Assembly (NCBI GenBank): GCA_015499985.1
Contig: JAAAUF010000001.1
Span: 156,570 to 220,569, forward strand
Source: Haplosporangium gracile
Lineage: Eukaryota; Mortierellomycota; Mortierellomycetes; Mortierellales; Mortierellaceae
Reading direction: 5' to 3'
DNA: 64,000 bases
Notes under the pieces: generated by a model
What the model saw: the letters and a program-made list of their open reading frames with translations, nothing else
The model's database searches: none
Told to the model about the DNA's origin: nothing
Part shown: in pieces, positions 38,972 through 53,575 of the stretch
Position numbering within the stretch: position 1 is the stretch's first letter
Layout of the letters: each line of letters starts with the position of its first letter
Position numbers and translations under genes: made by a program

Positions 38972-39240
38972 GATCGGCAGCGGCGGCGTGAGTGGGTGAG
39001 AGAGCAGAGAGTTGATTTCTCCTAATCGCTGTCTTTCTCGTTCGGTTGTGTATTTCCTGATTCGACAGAGAAGGAGAGGGATGATGCGTTTCTTGATGTA
39101 GGATTGTGTTGTTTTTTGGCGGCGTTTGTTGTTATCGACGAGACAAGACAACGACTCGGAGATCCGCGACTCAAACAAGGGTAGATTAACCGCGAGTCCC
39201 AAATTGGGCAGAGGGTGTGAAGCCAGTGTGGCGTTATCTA

Positions 39241-39247
39241 CACGTGA
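39241..39247 (+). promoter_or_regulatory. E-box CACGTGA in the TPI / Dia2-like shared promoter
   Basis: A palindromic CACGTG core lies 123 bp upstream of the TPI start, followed about 20 bp on by a TATTTTAA element. bHLH factors bind this core in many fungi. Which of the two divergent genes it serves cannot be told. Confidence 0.45.
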
Positions 39248-39363
39248 CTATATCCTTCTCACGCTATTTTAACCCTCGCTTTTCTTTCTTCTTTCTTCCT
39301 TCTACTCTTCCTTTACACTTTTCTCCCTCACCCTCACTACCCCCAACAACACATATATCAACC

Positions 39364-40825
<1,462 letters not shown>

Positions 40826-41551
40826 ATTAGTTTCTCATTTTTTTACCAACACCATCACCACCCTCCATCGCCTTTTGCTACCAAACATATTTGTCTCAAC
40901 ATCCAAACACTAATCAAGCAAACCGGCCATGTGTAAATAAAAATAACTTTGAACACCATTTTTCATCTGTGCAATTTTGACCACGGTAAAGTTTTTCTTC
41001 TCCTTCGGCATATCCCCAATAGAACCTGCCATTTTTTTTTTTACGATTACAAAGTTCAATTGCTTCTTAAGATGCTCCTCTAAGTTGAACAGAGGGAAAA
41101 CGACAACAACCACACCCCCTAACGGTAAACCAAATATTTCACACGCTCAAACGCAATGCAGTCTGGGGTTTTTTCTCCCTTGCTTTTTTTTTATGTCTCA
41201 ATTGGTGTTCCGACGCGTCTGTGCCACGCCCGATCCGTAGGAAACTCGAAAAAGAAGAATGCAGGGAGAGAGGGAGAGAGAAAAGAAAGTAGAAAGAAGC
41301 GTACAGAGTTTTTTACATTTTTGCCAGCCGAAAGTGTGCTATGTTTTCGTATATGATCGGTTGGCGACAGGGTTAGTGAAGGAATGAATGAACGTCTTCA
41401 AATGAGCCGCGCCACAAAAAGTGTAAGCCTCTCTTCTTCCCCTGAAGTCACTTCTCTCTTTTCTTTTCTCATTCCTTCATTCCTCAGCCGACTCCACACA
41501 TCTCGCCTCATCACAGCGACTCTTTGCATCTTACATTCACTGCCCTCTCTC
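40826..41551. other. Intergenic region between TPI and the PECR-like gene
   Basis: Holds the TPI 3' UTR, with AATAAA at 40,936-40,941, and the C/T-rich upstream region of the next gene. No gene seen. Confidence 0.5.
40936..40941 (+). terminator. Polyadenylation signal AATAAA for TPI
   Basis: AATAAA lies 111 bp after the stop codon. Confidence 0.5.
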
Positions 41552-43106
<1,555 letters not shown>

Positions 43107-44837
43107 AGATGCTATGTTTTTTATTTGGTATTCTGATATGTCCCTGTCAAAGAAGGCGATGGAAACGGTTATATATAAAAACCTGTGTCTCCTTTGCTTC
43201 CTTTTGTTTACGTTTGGTTTCTGTTGTTTGGCCAGAATGGAATGTCCGATGTTTTTTTTTGCTCAGGGTCCATCTTTTATTCCTTGCAATGCCTTCCTCC
43301 GTCATAGACTCTCTACCGTTGTTGTTTGTTTGCGGGTGTCCTGTTTTGTGGAGAAGAAAATGACAAACTTGAGTAACTGACCATGTCAGTTCAACGCGAT
43401 TATTTTATTGCCTTGTCTATATGTGATGTACGTCTACTAGAAGAAGCGATGGACCACTAAAAAGGGCGGAGAGGACTTCGGCGACGGTATGCACAAACAA
43501 TACAGGTACCGTTCATAATATTTTTTTCCTTATCCTATCGCGTCTCAAGGCGGCGCCCTATCTCTTCACCCAAAAATGTAGGTTGATAGAGAAGGACATC
43601 CTGGGGCCACTTGGTTTGTTTTTCAGGGGAGGGGGAAGATGAGAGAGAAGGAGGGAGGAAGTGAGAAAGGGCATGCACCAAAGCATCCCTTAGAATGATG
43701 CCCTTTATGGTTATCAGCATGCACTCATACATTCAAAACGCGTCTTTGAGAGAGCCAAGAAGAGAGGAAGCTTAAAGCAAGCGAAGAAAAGAATGGGTCT
43801 CACACAGTTTGCCAGGATCGGGCTACAAGCTTGTCCAGGTATACCTTGTTTTTACCAGTTTGAAGAGAATAGAACCATGAGCTTTTAATCTCATGAGTGG
43901 CGTTCATTTAGATCGATAGTTAATCGGGACGATATGAGAATATGGCAGGCTCTGGGAAACATGACGATGGCATTGGAGACTATACTGGCAATAATAAGGC
44001 TGCTACTGTGAAGACAAAAGGGCACTACTGCCATTCCTTGTATTGTGCGCCATCAAAGTGTAAGAAAGTTGAATATGTGGATGAAGGGGGGGGAGGAAGG
44101 GAGACATGGCTATAGCCAAACAAAAAAAAAAGAGGCGCCCTTCTCCTTCAATCCCTCTCCCCTCACGACACCGTCTGAGAAATGCCTGCATAGTGCCCTC
44201 CTCAAAAAAAATATAGATGGCCTCAATTGGCGCTGTCGCCCTTTTCCTTTGGTGCGTCCACACACCAGCCTCTCATACTCTTTGTGTCCCTTTACACAAA
44301 CCTGACCCCATGGGCCCCTTCCTTTCTCTTCCTCCTTCTTTCTCTCCTTGTCGTCCCACTCCTTCTCCTTTTCTGCCCTTGCAACCTTCTTTTTTTATCG
44401 CTTGAATCTTCCCCGTGTCTATGCATATCTCTCCGTGCGATGGGCGCCCTAATGCTATCTGGTTTCGTTCACTTCTTTTCCTCGTCAAAGAGAAAACAAT
44501 ACGCGCGTACAAACGAACCATCAAAACACTAGCTGGCCGGTGCTTCTCTCTCAGGTTTGTTTGTTTGTTTGTTTGTTTCTCTCTGTATGGTTATCTGCGG
44601 AGGAAACTTCCTTCCACCCCGCGTCCTTCTATAAAAAAAACCTCAATTGCTTCTTTCTCGCGGTCCCTGAATCTCACCTCCTCTTCACTTCAACCTTTCT
44701 TCCTTCCTTCTCTCATCGCCTACTTTCACCTTCCTCTCTTTCTCTCCGCATCCTTCTCCTCTTCGTCAACACTTCTCTTTCCCTTTCCCTTCCCTCACAC
44801 CTCATCGCTCTCACCTTTACCTTAATCCATCATAACC
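43107..44837. other. 1.7-kb intergenic region, no gene seen
   Basis: No conserved ORF. The last 700 bp is strongly C/T-rich and includes a TATAAAA box, fitting a promoter and leader for the following deacetylase. Confidence 0.6.
44630..44636 (+). promoter_or_regulatory. TATA box candidate for chitin deacetylase A
   Basis: TATAAAA 202 bp upstream of the ATG, followed by a C/T-rich leader. Confidence 0.45.
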
Positions 44838-46068
44838 ATGCTCCGCAAATACTTGTTGGCTGCCGCCGCCATCGCTGCCTGCACACTCATCCCCTCCTCT
44901 CTTGCCTCACCTATCCCAGCACCAGTACCCTCATTACCCGCCGAATTCCAGGAACTGAACAAACGCGCCGGCGCAACCGTGATCACCGCCTGCACAGTCC
45001 CCAACTCCTTTGCAGTTAGCTTTGACGACGGGCCCGGCACGTTCACGAACGACCTGCTGGATTACTTGGAGAGAAAGCAGATTAAGGTCACATTCTTTGT
45101 CAATGGGTTTAACTACAACGATATCAAGGACCCTGCCATCGCTGCGACTGTGAAGCGTGCCTTTGCGGCTGGACACCAGGTTGCCTCCCATACCTGGTCC
45201 CATGCCGACCTTGCCTCTTCTTCGACTAACATTGACGAGGAGATGACAAAGCGTAAGTTTTTCTTTGATTCTTTTGTGCTCACAGGCAGACGCATATGCA
45301 CATGGGAAGTGTTGTCATTTTTGATTTCTGTAAATACGTATAGAGAACATGGTGGCGAACATAGATGCACGTTTCTATCATCTTACCGACTAACGTCCGT
45401 TGTACATATGCCTTCTCTCTATGAATCTGATAGTTGATGTTGCGTTGAAGGAGTTGCTTGGAAAACGCCCTGTGTACATGCGGCCCCCCTACGGAAACAC
45501 GTCACCCGCAGCACTCGAGTACCTTGGAAGCCATGGCTATAAAGTCTGCAACTGGAACGTTGATACCGACGACTGGCGGCACGTAAGTTTTTTTTTGATG
45601 TTGTTGTTGTTATTTTTGTATTTTCCTTCTACCCTTCGTGAGACCCTTGTCCCTTTGTACTGTTGCCATGAAGGAGAAACGATAGTTAAGGGAGCATACT
45701 TGTATGGCGCCAGAAAAAAAGAGAGAGTTCTTTCGCTTGTCTTTGTTCTCCTATCCCTTTATTTTCTGCATGGATTCCTCTAATCAGAGCAAGCCTCCGT
45801 CTTTTTTTTTTCCCCTCTTTCTCCTCGTATCTCCTCCCCCTTGCCCATTCAATAGCCATCGGACTTCAAGTTGAACTTTCAGGCGTACAAGAATGCCCTT
45901 CAGGGAGACACTACAGGCAAGACGTTCATCAGTCTTCAGCACGATGCCGAACCACTCACGGCCCAGGTTTTCTCCAAGCTCGCGATCGAGTACGTCCTCA
46001 GCAAAGGATTTAACGTCATGCCTGTCGGCTCTTGTCTTGGCGACAATGATGGCTGGTACCGCGACTAA
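44838..46068 (+). CDS. Secreted polysaccharide (chitin) deacetylase A, CE4/NodB domain
   Basis: Metal-dependent CE4 enzyme expected to convert wall chitin to chitosan outside the cell. Exons 44838-45252, 45434-45582 and 45856-46068, 258 aa. A signal peptide covers about residues 1-23 (hydrophobic AAAAIAACTLIPSSLAS). A dibasic NKR at 41-43 could be a Kex2 site before the mature domain. CE4 motifs in order: SFDDGP (61-66, metal and base Asp), SHTWSHADL (metal His pair), MRPPYGN (catalytic Arg), the DTDDW block, and SLQHD (catalytic His). There is no chitin-binding module and no GPI-type tail. The paralogue B lies 3.2 kb downstream with the same three-exon plan. Substrate is inferred from the family; other CE4 deacetylases share these motifs. 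Confidence 0.92.
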
Positions 46069-46867
46069 ATGGAGGGGTTAGTACGAACAGCAGCACATCA
46101 CAAAAGAGCTGACAAAATCAAGGAAAGCAACCAAAACTCAACAACCCAGCAGTCCAATTAGTTCTCGCAAGAAGAAGGGGTAAAAGAGAGGAGGAAGTCC
46201 TAAACAAGGAATGGAAGGGAGGGATTATTAGGTCATCATTCCTCCTGTACCCATCGGGGATCCCGTCACTTTTTTGAATGTCCGTGAGAGAGGAAGCCAG
46301 CACTCACGGACCCACACACCGACTTTTTTTTCATTTGTCTTAAACCTTTTCACACTTCTTTTTTTTTTTTTTTTTACAAACATCCATCCCTTGGTCGAAA
46401 TTGCGTCCGTGAGGGCTTTTTTCCCCCTCCTTCCTCTACCTGGTACCATCATCATTTCATATTCCTTGTCATCTATCATTCACATTTTCATATGCAGTAC
46501 TACATAACATCATCTTACATCTTAATACAAAACAACCATATATCTACTTTCATTTCTGTCGTTTATTGCCTTGTAAAAAGATGACAGATCTGAGAGGTGA
46601 GCCGAAGACAGAGAGAGAGAGAGACGGGGGGTGGGGATCTCGATCTTCTTACAAATGATAGTCTCCGCGCTCATAGTTCGTGATACCATCCTATTTTTGG
46701 TGGCCCACCCTCGTTAATTAACCGGCTTAGGGTGGCACAATGCAGTTCGTGTGGTTGGATCCAAGATACATAAATGTAAAGTTTATAAAACAGACACACG
46801 CACACACATCTGTCCGATCATCTGTCCATCCGTCCCGTCCACAGATCAAGCCAAAAAAAAAAAAAAA

Positions 46868-46892
46868 TAATAATAATAATAATAATAATAAT
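46868..46892. repeat. TAA trinucleotide microsatellite
   Basis: About eight TAA units directly following an A-rich run. Confidence 0.9.
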
Positions 46893-48105
46893 TGAGAACG
46901 ATCGACTCACTCACATCCCAAAAGGGCCAAAATAAGTAATTTGGTGGTTCACGTTCCTCAAAACAAAAAAAAGTGCTCTCACTTTTTTTTGTTTGTTATG
47001 CCGACTAAGTCTGGCTCAAAAGCCATGCATAGAGGCATTTACTTTTTTTGTTCGTTTGTTTGTTAAAAAGGTGGGCTTGGAGGAAGGATCTGGACTCTGG
47101 ATTCAATGAAAGGAGGAACAATGAAACCCCTGACTTCATTTTTTTTTGAACCCTCTTACTGAGAGACATGTATTGAAAGAATAATGACGATAATAGACAC
47201 AGATAATTGATTTACGGACAGAATGCGAAAAGAAAAACGAACAAAAGATAATGGACAATTATTTCATGGTAAAACTTCCACCCATTCTTCTCCTTGGAAC
47301 AAACTGAATATTGGAGGAGATAACAATGAAGGGAGTAAAGGAAGGTGTAGGCGTACGCAGCTGCATTTATTTCTTAGATTCGGAAGGCATCCAGGTACTT
47401 CATAAGGGAGGTAAAGTGTGGTATTTTGTTGTTTTCTGGGTGCCAGACAGAGGGAGCCATTAGACAGTAGACAATTGCTTCCGCGGGGAGGCGCGAGGTG
47501 GTTAGAATGGATATGTGCCTTGAAGAGAGAGCTTATTGAGAAATGCAGGGGGGCAGGCGCGGGCAGGGTTTGATTCGATTTGATTGATACAAATAGAAGA
47601 GAGTCGAGGGTTCATCATCCACCCTGACGGTCCAAATGTATGATTGCAGGGGTTTCACCACCAAACAGCTTGTCAAGAGTAAAAATATCCCTTTGTTTCG
47701 TTTTCGATGGATGATCACCCATTAATGGCTGCGCTTAAACTGCCCTCGAACGATTGATGGACGCGATGGGTCCAGGGCGCGTGTCTGACTTGCAGGCTGC
47801 AGGGGATTCATGCAAGAAAAGGGGGTCTATTTTCAGTAAATGCATAAGAATAGATAACCGGGGTGCAAGAGTGGGGAGTTGTCTGATTTGTTGTATCTAT
47901 CGCATTTCATGGTTGCGGCGGTTGGTCGTGGGTGAGCACCGCGCGTGGTTGGTTGGCTATTTTTTTCATTTTCTAACAAGTGCTCTCAAGAAACTTGTCT
48001 GGCTGACTGATTATGCTTTTGCTTGCTTGCCAGGGGAAATAAATTATTTCAGGGTGTGTGTGGTTCTAGACTTGGAACAAACCAGGTAGGCTGTGGAGTA
48101 GAGTA

Positions 48106-48135
48106 GGGGTGCGGTCACTCAGCAACACGCACCCC
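48106..48135. repeat. 8-bp GC-rich inverted repeat
   Basis: GGGGTGCG at 48,106-48,113 and its reverse complement CGCACCCC at 48,128-48,135, with a 14-nt spacer, about 1.1 kb upstream of deacetylase B. Confidence 0.8.
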
Positions 48136-49090
48136 GGATACATGTACTGTACCTCTGGATGTGGTATGATCATATACCTGTGTGGAAACAACTACCAAAA
48201 TAAAAATCGCACTAGAACATTATGAGCACTGCCGCTTAAGATCTAGTCCCCTTCCTTCCACCAAGGCAGAAGAGTTACTGCGGTCACACTGTGTAATACA
48301 CATACACGCATAAACGTCAGCCGGTCTCATTAAGAAGAAAAAGTGAGAAAAGGTGATGATGGATGGTCAGTCATGACTTTCACGAATAGTTTCGAGCAAT
48401 GTTGTTTGATTTTTTGTTTTGTTCAGATACAGCCCTGACATCTATGAGTGAATCTTTTATCTCTGGGTCAATTCATTTTTTTTTCTGGGGCCAAAGGGAG
48501 AAGGCAGATGCCCTGCTTTGTTCCGGTTTCCGGTTCCTGATTTTTTCCTCTCATTTTTCACCTTCTATCAGAGATAACATGGATCGAGTACCGTATGGGA
48601 AATGCCGGCTGAGTGACTAATGGAAGGTTGGCAATAACGAGGTAGAGGGGGCATCCATTGAGATAACGATCTTAACCTGCATCAATAACCGTTGATTCCC
48701 TCGCGTTCTCGTTCTCACAAAGTCTTTGGATCGTTTTCAAACCACACAACATTAAGATGAAAAAAAGAAAAAAAAAAGCGTCGAAAGGCGGGGGCGAAAT
48801 GCGTACTCCTCAATGGTCCAATTGAAAGAGAGAGAGAAAATAGAGTAATAGCATAGTTTGTAGAGTTGCAGATAGGAGGGCAGAGCCGACAAAGGGAACG
48901 ACATTAAAGAAATGCAAGTGAGCCATTGCAGTGCTTTTTTTTTTCTTTGTTCAACAACAAGTGATCTGCCTAGCTTTTGTGTTTTTGGTCCTTCTTTTTT
49001 CCGTCCTCGTTCTGTGTCTTTGTTCAACTGTATTGGTATTCAATGACGCCGGTTTTGTTCATGAGTTGGGCTGCTTTTGCGCGTCGGTTG

Positions 49091-49097
49091 TATAAAA
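49091..49097 (+). promoter_or_regulatory. TATA box for chitin deacetylase B
   Basis: TATAAAA, 150 bp upstream of the ATG, followed by a C/T-rich leader. Confidence 0.55.
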
Positions 49098-49240
49098 AGA
49101 GCGACATCTCCTTTTTTCAGTTTTCTTTTTCTCTCCATCATCTGCACGTTCACTCTCATTCTCACTTGCATTCATCCTCTCTCTCACACACCCTTCGCTT
49201 CCCCCCACTCCACTCACTTCCGCATCAACAAATATCCATA

Positions 49241-50714
49241 ATGGCTCCCATCGCTCGTATCGCTATGGCCGTGTTGCTCTTCTCGGCCACATTCATCAAT
49301 GCCGCCCCTGCTGCCACCACCGTCGACAACGACGCCCACATTGCCGGCTTCAGCCGCGCCGTCTCTAAGGCCGCCGCGGGTGTCAAGCTCGTCTACAAGT
49401 GCACCGTCCCCAACACTATGGCCATGACCTTCGACGACGGCCCCTTCGAGTACACCGCCGACCTCGCCAAGCTGTTCAAGTCGAAGAACGCCAAGGCCAC
49501 CTTCTTTGTCAACGGTGACAACTATGGCAAGATCACCGATTATGCCGCTGGCGTCAAACAGGCCTACCTCGACGGACACCAGATTGCCTCCCACACCTGG
49601 GACCATGGTGATTTGACCACCATGAACGTTGCCCAGATCAACGCCGAGATGAGCAAGCGTAAGTTTTTCTATTTCTTGTTGTGGTTTGCGGATGCTTTTT
49701 TGTTTGACTATTTCAATCATTTTTGGAGCCCGAAGTTTTTTTTTTTTTTATTCATCGAGCTACTCGAGCAGACCGGGCCCCGCTTTTTGTTCCTTTTGTT
49801 GGATACTCCCCGAATATCAGGGTCGTATCTCTACACTCGTTCCTAATAATAATCTCCCAATTGCCCATTTTCTAACCAAACCGAACCTTTCTCTCTCGTG
49901 TTCTCCTTTTCCATTTATCATCTCCTACACTCCACTCCACCCCCTTCTTGTTATTATAATTTTTCCTGGGTTCTCTCTGTTCTTCCACTCCTGTGTATAA
50001 AAAAAAACAATAGTCGATGTTGCCATCAAGAAGATTATCGGTGTGTCGCCCACGTACATGCGTCCTCCTTATGGAAACATCAACGATCTCGTCACCAAGA
50101 CCATCGGTGCTAAGTACACCATTATTCTCTGGAGCCAGGACACCAACGATTGGCAACGTGAGTTATCTTCTCTTTTCAAGTTTCGCAATTGCTTTGCTTG
50201 TGCGATGAAATTTTATTGGTGAGAAAAAAAAGGAGGAGAATAAGGAGGAATGTGCGCATGGGGACGCCTTGCCGGCGCGCAGACCCGGAAAGGGTAACCG
50301 GTCCATGCACCTCCTTTAGTCCCCCTCCCTCCTTTGCCCCTTGTCGCCTTGAAAGCGGCGTCCTAAATTATTAGCCTCCAAGGGCACGAGCATAAAACCC
50401 TCTCCTGCATATTTTCTCTATCAGTCAACTCAAAAACCGTTCACCATGGCGTAAACTAACCTCTTCCTCTCTCTTGTTTGTAACACAACAAAATAGACGA
50501 GAACGACTACAAGAAGAGCTTGAAGGTGTACACCGACAACGTCAAGAAGGCCAGCGGCAAGCCCGGTGATATTTTCCTTGAGCACGAGACCGTCAAGTTG
50601 ACTGCTACGGAGCTCGCCCCCCGTGCCATTGACTATGCTCAGAAAATGGGCTGGAAGCTCGTTACTGTCGGTGAGTGTCTTGGCAAGTCCAAGGACACCT
50701 GGTACCGCAAGTAA
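49241..50714 (+). CDS. Secreted polysaccharide (chitin) deacetylase B, CE4/NodB domain
   Basis: Paralogue of deacetylase A with the same predicted activity. Exons 49241-49658, 50014-50157 and 50497-50714, 259 aa. A signal peptide covers about residues 1-22 (MAVLLFSATFINA core). CE4 motifs: TFDDGP (63-68), SHTWDHGDL, MRPPYGN, the SQDTNDW block, and FLEHE in place of A's LQHD. The metal and catalytic His/Asp residues are kept. Codon use is more strongly biased to C-ending codons than in A, suggesting higher expression. The first intron interrupts the same codon as in A, and both begin GTAAGTTTTTCT; the second lies one base into the codon where A's lies after it. No binding module or membrane anchor is seen. 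Confidence 0.93.
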
Positions 50715-51370
50715 ATCTCTGTCTCTATACTCACAAGCGAAAGAGACGAGACGAGCTGAGCCTTAAAAGATGCAGGGCGGTGAACTGTTCAGTCCCTTGA
50801 TGGGAGGGAGTGGTTTTCTGCTTGTTAGTCTTTTGTTATCCATTTGCATGTTTCAGGAAGAGGAAAGTATATGCCTCTTCCTTCTACCCATCATACCTTT
50901 TTTTCATGTCCATGTCTAGACCCCTCCCCCATTTACAAACCATTTATGTAAAATATCTATTCAAATCTATTAAAGTGCTTAAAACGAATAAAACAAAAAA
51001 AATATGAAAAGTCGTTGCAATAACGTGTTGATGTTAAAAAAAGCTCCAGGAGCTCTTTTGTTTACAATGTTTGTTGAATCTTGTCTGGTTGACAAGGAAT
51101 GGGCCACAAAAATCAGGGTCTGGAGCGGGTTTGCCCACATATGGTTAATTGCTCAGAATAGATGCATCAAAAAAGCCAAATGGACATTTTTTTTTGTGTT
51201 ACTTTTATTTTCCGCTCTGGGGGCTTTTTGATGGGCAAAATGGTTGTTGGATATGAAATGCGAACAATGTAGTACTCTGTCGTCCACTATTAGCTTAGTA
51301 GGGTGAATCGGCAGGCTTCTCGGCAGGGTCTATTCACGAAAAAAGCAAAGATAGTCGTAATTAGGTAACA
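50715..51370. other. Convergent intergenic region downstream of deacetylase B
   Basis: Contains AATAAA at 50,987-50,992 for deacetylase B, then A/T-rich DNA with no gene, up to the end of the MDE1-like gene on the other strand. Confidence 0.5.
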
Positions 51371-52766
51371 TCAATTAACATCTCCGTTCTTGATTTCTGG
51401 CTTGCCTTCTAGCATGCTTGACCTATTCCAACAAAAACAATAACAACCGAACTGACATACCAATGCCGATGCTCTTCATCTTAACGGCGATCTCAAAGAG
51501 GTAGTCGTAGCACTCTGACATGCACTTGGCCTTCTCCCACGATTCTATTGTTGTTATTTGATCATACAGAAGAAATGGTTTGTCAACTATGAAAGCAAAA
51601 CGTCTTGAGCCATGCAATTAATTAAGCGCCACCAAATCTCTCCATTAAGACAAATATTTTGGATCTTGCTTACCACCCCAGACATAGACACCATGACGGC
51701 GAACAAGGACAGCGCATGTATCGGGATATTGCTCCATGGCCTATATCAGATGAAGTTTATCTTTGGTCAATTCACCTCTCCATTTTTTTTCAATCATATA
51801 TCGCATCACAACGCAGCAATGGGACAAACCTTGGCCATGCGGTCAGTAAGGTCCTCCTCCTCAGCAGTGTTCTCAACAATGGGGACGACCAGACGATCAA
51901 AATAACGAAGATTCTCCTTGGACATGCCCTTGCGAATACCCTTGATCATCTCTTGATGAGTAATCACAAACTCCTTCCCAGGGTAGAGAAGAGTGGCCAT
52001 GACGGCGTGCTGGGAGTGGGTGTGGATACATGCGCCGGCTGCACGCATCGTGTAGGCATTGTAGAAGAGTGGCGTGCAGGCCGAGGGCTTCAAGACTAAG
52101 GGTTTCCTGAGCACGTTGCGGCTGGCCAACTCGAGAACAAAGAGATCCTCAGGCTGCATTCTTTCCTTCTGAACGCCTATTTTTTTTTTTTTTTTGGTCC
52201 ATGATGGTTGTGGTAATGTTGTTGGCAGAGAGAGGAGGCATCGGTTATTTTTTGTGAGTGTAGGTTGTCTCTGCGTGCTTTCATAATATTTTCCTGCATG
52301 TATTTTCCTGTGACTTTCATGACAAAATGCCATTATCTATGTACCTGAAGGCGCGATATAAACATGTTCGCTACAATGAAGCAAACAAGGAACGAGGAAA
52401 CGGTCAGTCTGGTTATTGCTCTAAATGGTCAATTGGCCGAACAATTTCGCATGTTCTAATGAGCAAAAGGACTCTAGTTTTCAACTTACTCCTTGCGAAT
52501 ACTGATTCCACCACTATGTGATAAATTATCAATTGAGAACAAGAAATCGTTAGTTGACAGATTTTCCTTTAGCGCTGCGAGAGAGGAGGTTGATTCCGAG
52601 AGTGAATGATCTCCGTTGAATGAGTGAGATGCAAAATTCCATTGTCTATTTACCCGGTACCGGTGACCCAGCCGATCTTGTAGAAGAGACGGCAGAGCTC
52701 AGGAATGAGATTTGCGGGGTGGGTCTTGTCCGATGAAAGGACGAGGCTGTCGTTGTTGCTGGTCAT
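51371..52766 (-). CDS. MDE1: Methylthioribulose-1-phosphate dehydratase (MtnB/APIP)
   Basis: Zinc-dependent class II aldolase-fold enzyme of the methionine salvage pathway, dehydrating methylthioribulose-1-phosphate. Seven exons in transcript order: 52766-52654, 52513-52490, 52370-52345, 52176-51830, 51740-51674, 51544-51461 and 51408-51371, 232 aa. Exons 2 and 3 are only 24 and 26 nt, yet both are needed to build WVTGTGGGISIRKDEHVYIA and [16 protein letters not shown]. Zinc ligands appear in HTHSQHA, and a further His in RRHGVYVWG. The last exon is the least certain: using acceptor GCTAG at 51,409 gives a tail [12 protein letters not shown], while a closer acceptor at 51,423 would leave a 38-nt intron, shorter than any other here. 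It diverges from ATG27. Confidence 0.9.
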
Positions 52767-53575
52767 GGCTGGAATTTCTGAAAGTTGAAAAGAGAGTTGT
52801 GTGAAAACAGCGCAAAAGGAGTTTTTTCTATGCGCGACGAGAGTGACGGTTTATTTGCCATTGCTTGAGAGCCGCTAATCGATCAATTGGAAGCAACGAG
52901 CGCCATCAATCCTTATCATGCTGTTTCTCACGGCATCTGTAGCGTGAATACCACGAGCTGTCACCAGTTGGTAACTCCTGTCAGATAATACCTCATAAGA
53001 GTTCAAGATTATTTGAAGGAGCATAGGAGGCGCAGGCAGTCGTTGATATGATGGTGATAGCTGCAAGATGCGTTCGACTGGTGATATTTAATTTTGTAGG
53101 TGTAATGTTTGTATGTTCGCTCTTGTCTACATCTCTTTTCTTTTTTCGTTGAGCATTCATGGCATCACTAAAATATACTTTCAACCTTCGTTTGTCCAAG
53201 AGAAGCGCTATTATGTTGAAGTATATTAAAGAGTAACAAGCCTACTGTTGGCCTATTCATTGTTGCTGTGTAGGACAGCGTGCAAGGATTTGTATTTCAT
53301 CATCTGAAAATCGACCATCTCTTTTCCCCGTCGTGTCCTTCAGCTGCTGACTGTCTTGGCAAAAATATATATATATATTTTTTCATTCGTTCATCCCTTT
53401 TCTTTCTCCTTCCATCACCTCCACACCTCTTCCCTCCTTCCCACCCTTCTCTACTCCCTCGTCGACCAAACAAACGCGGAACTCAGGACAACCGGAAAAA
53501 CAAGAAAAGACAATCCTTGAGTCAGGATTAACTACATTCGAAAAAGCACATACATACACACAACAATAGGATCAA
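52767..53575. other. Divergent promoter region of MDE1 and ATG27
   Basis: 809 bp without a gene. It holds a short AT microsatellite near 53,367 and a C/T-rich leader before ATG27. Confidence 0.5.

Larger units (their letters stand above)
46069..49240. other. 3.2-kb intergenic region between the two deacetylases
   Basis: No gene recognised; ORFs here are short and unconserved. It contains a TAA microsatellite at about 46,868-46,892, a GC-rich inverted repeat at 48,106-48,135, and the TATA box of deacetylase B. Confidence 0.6.
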
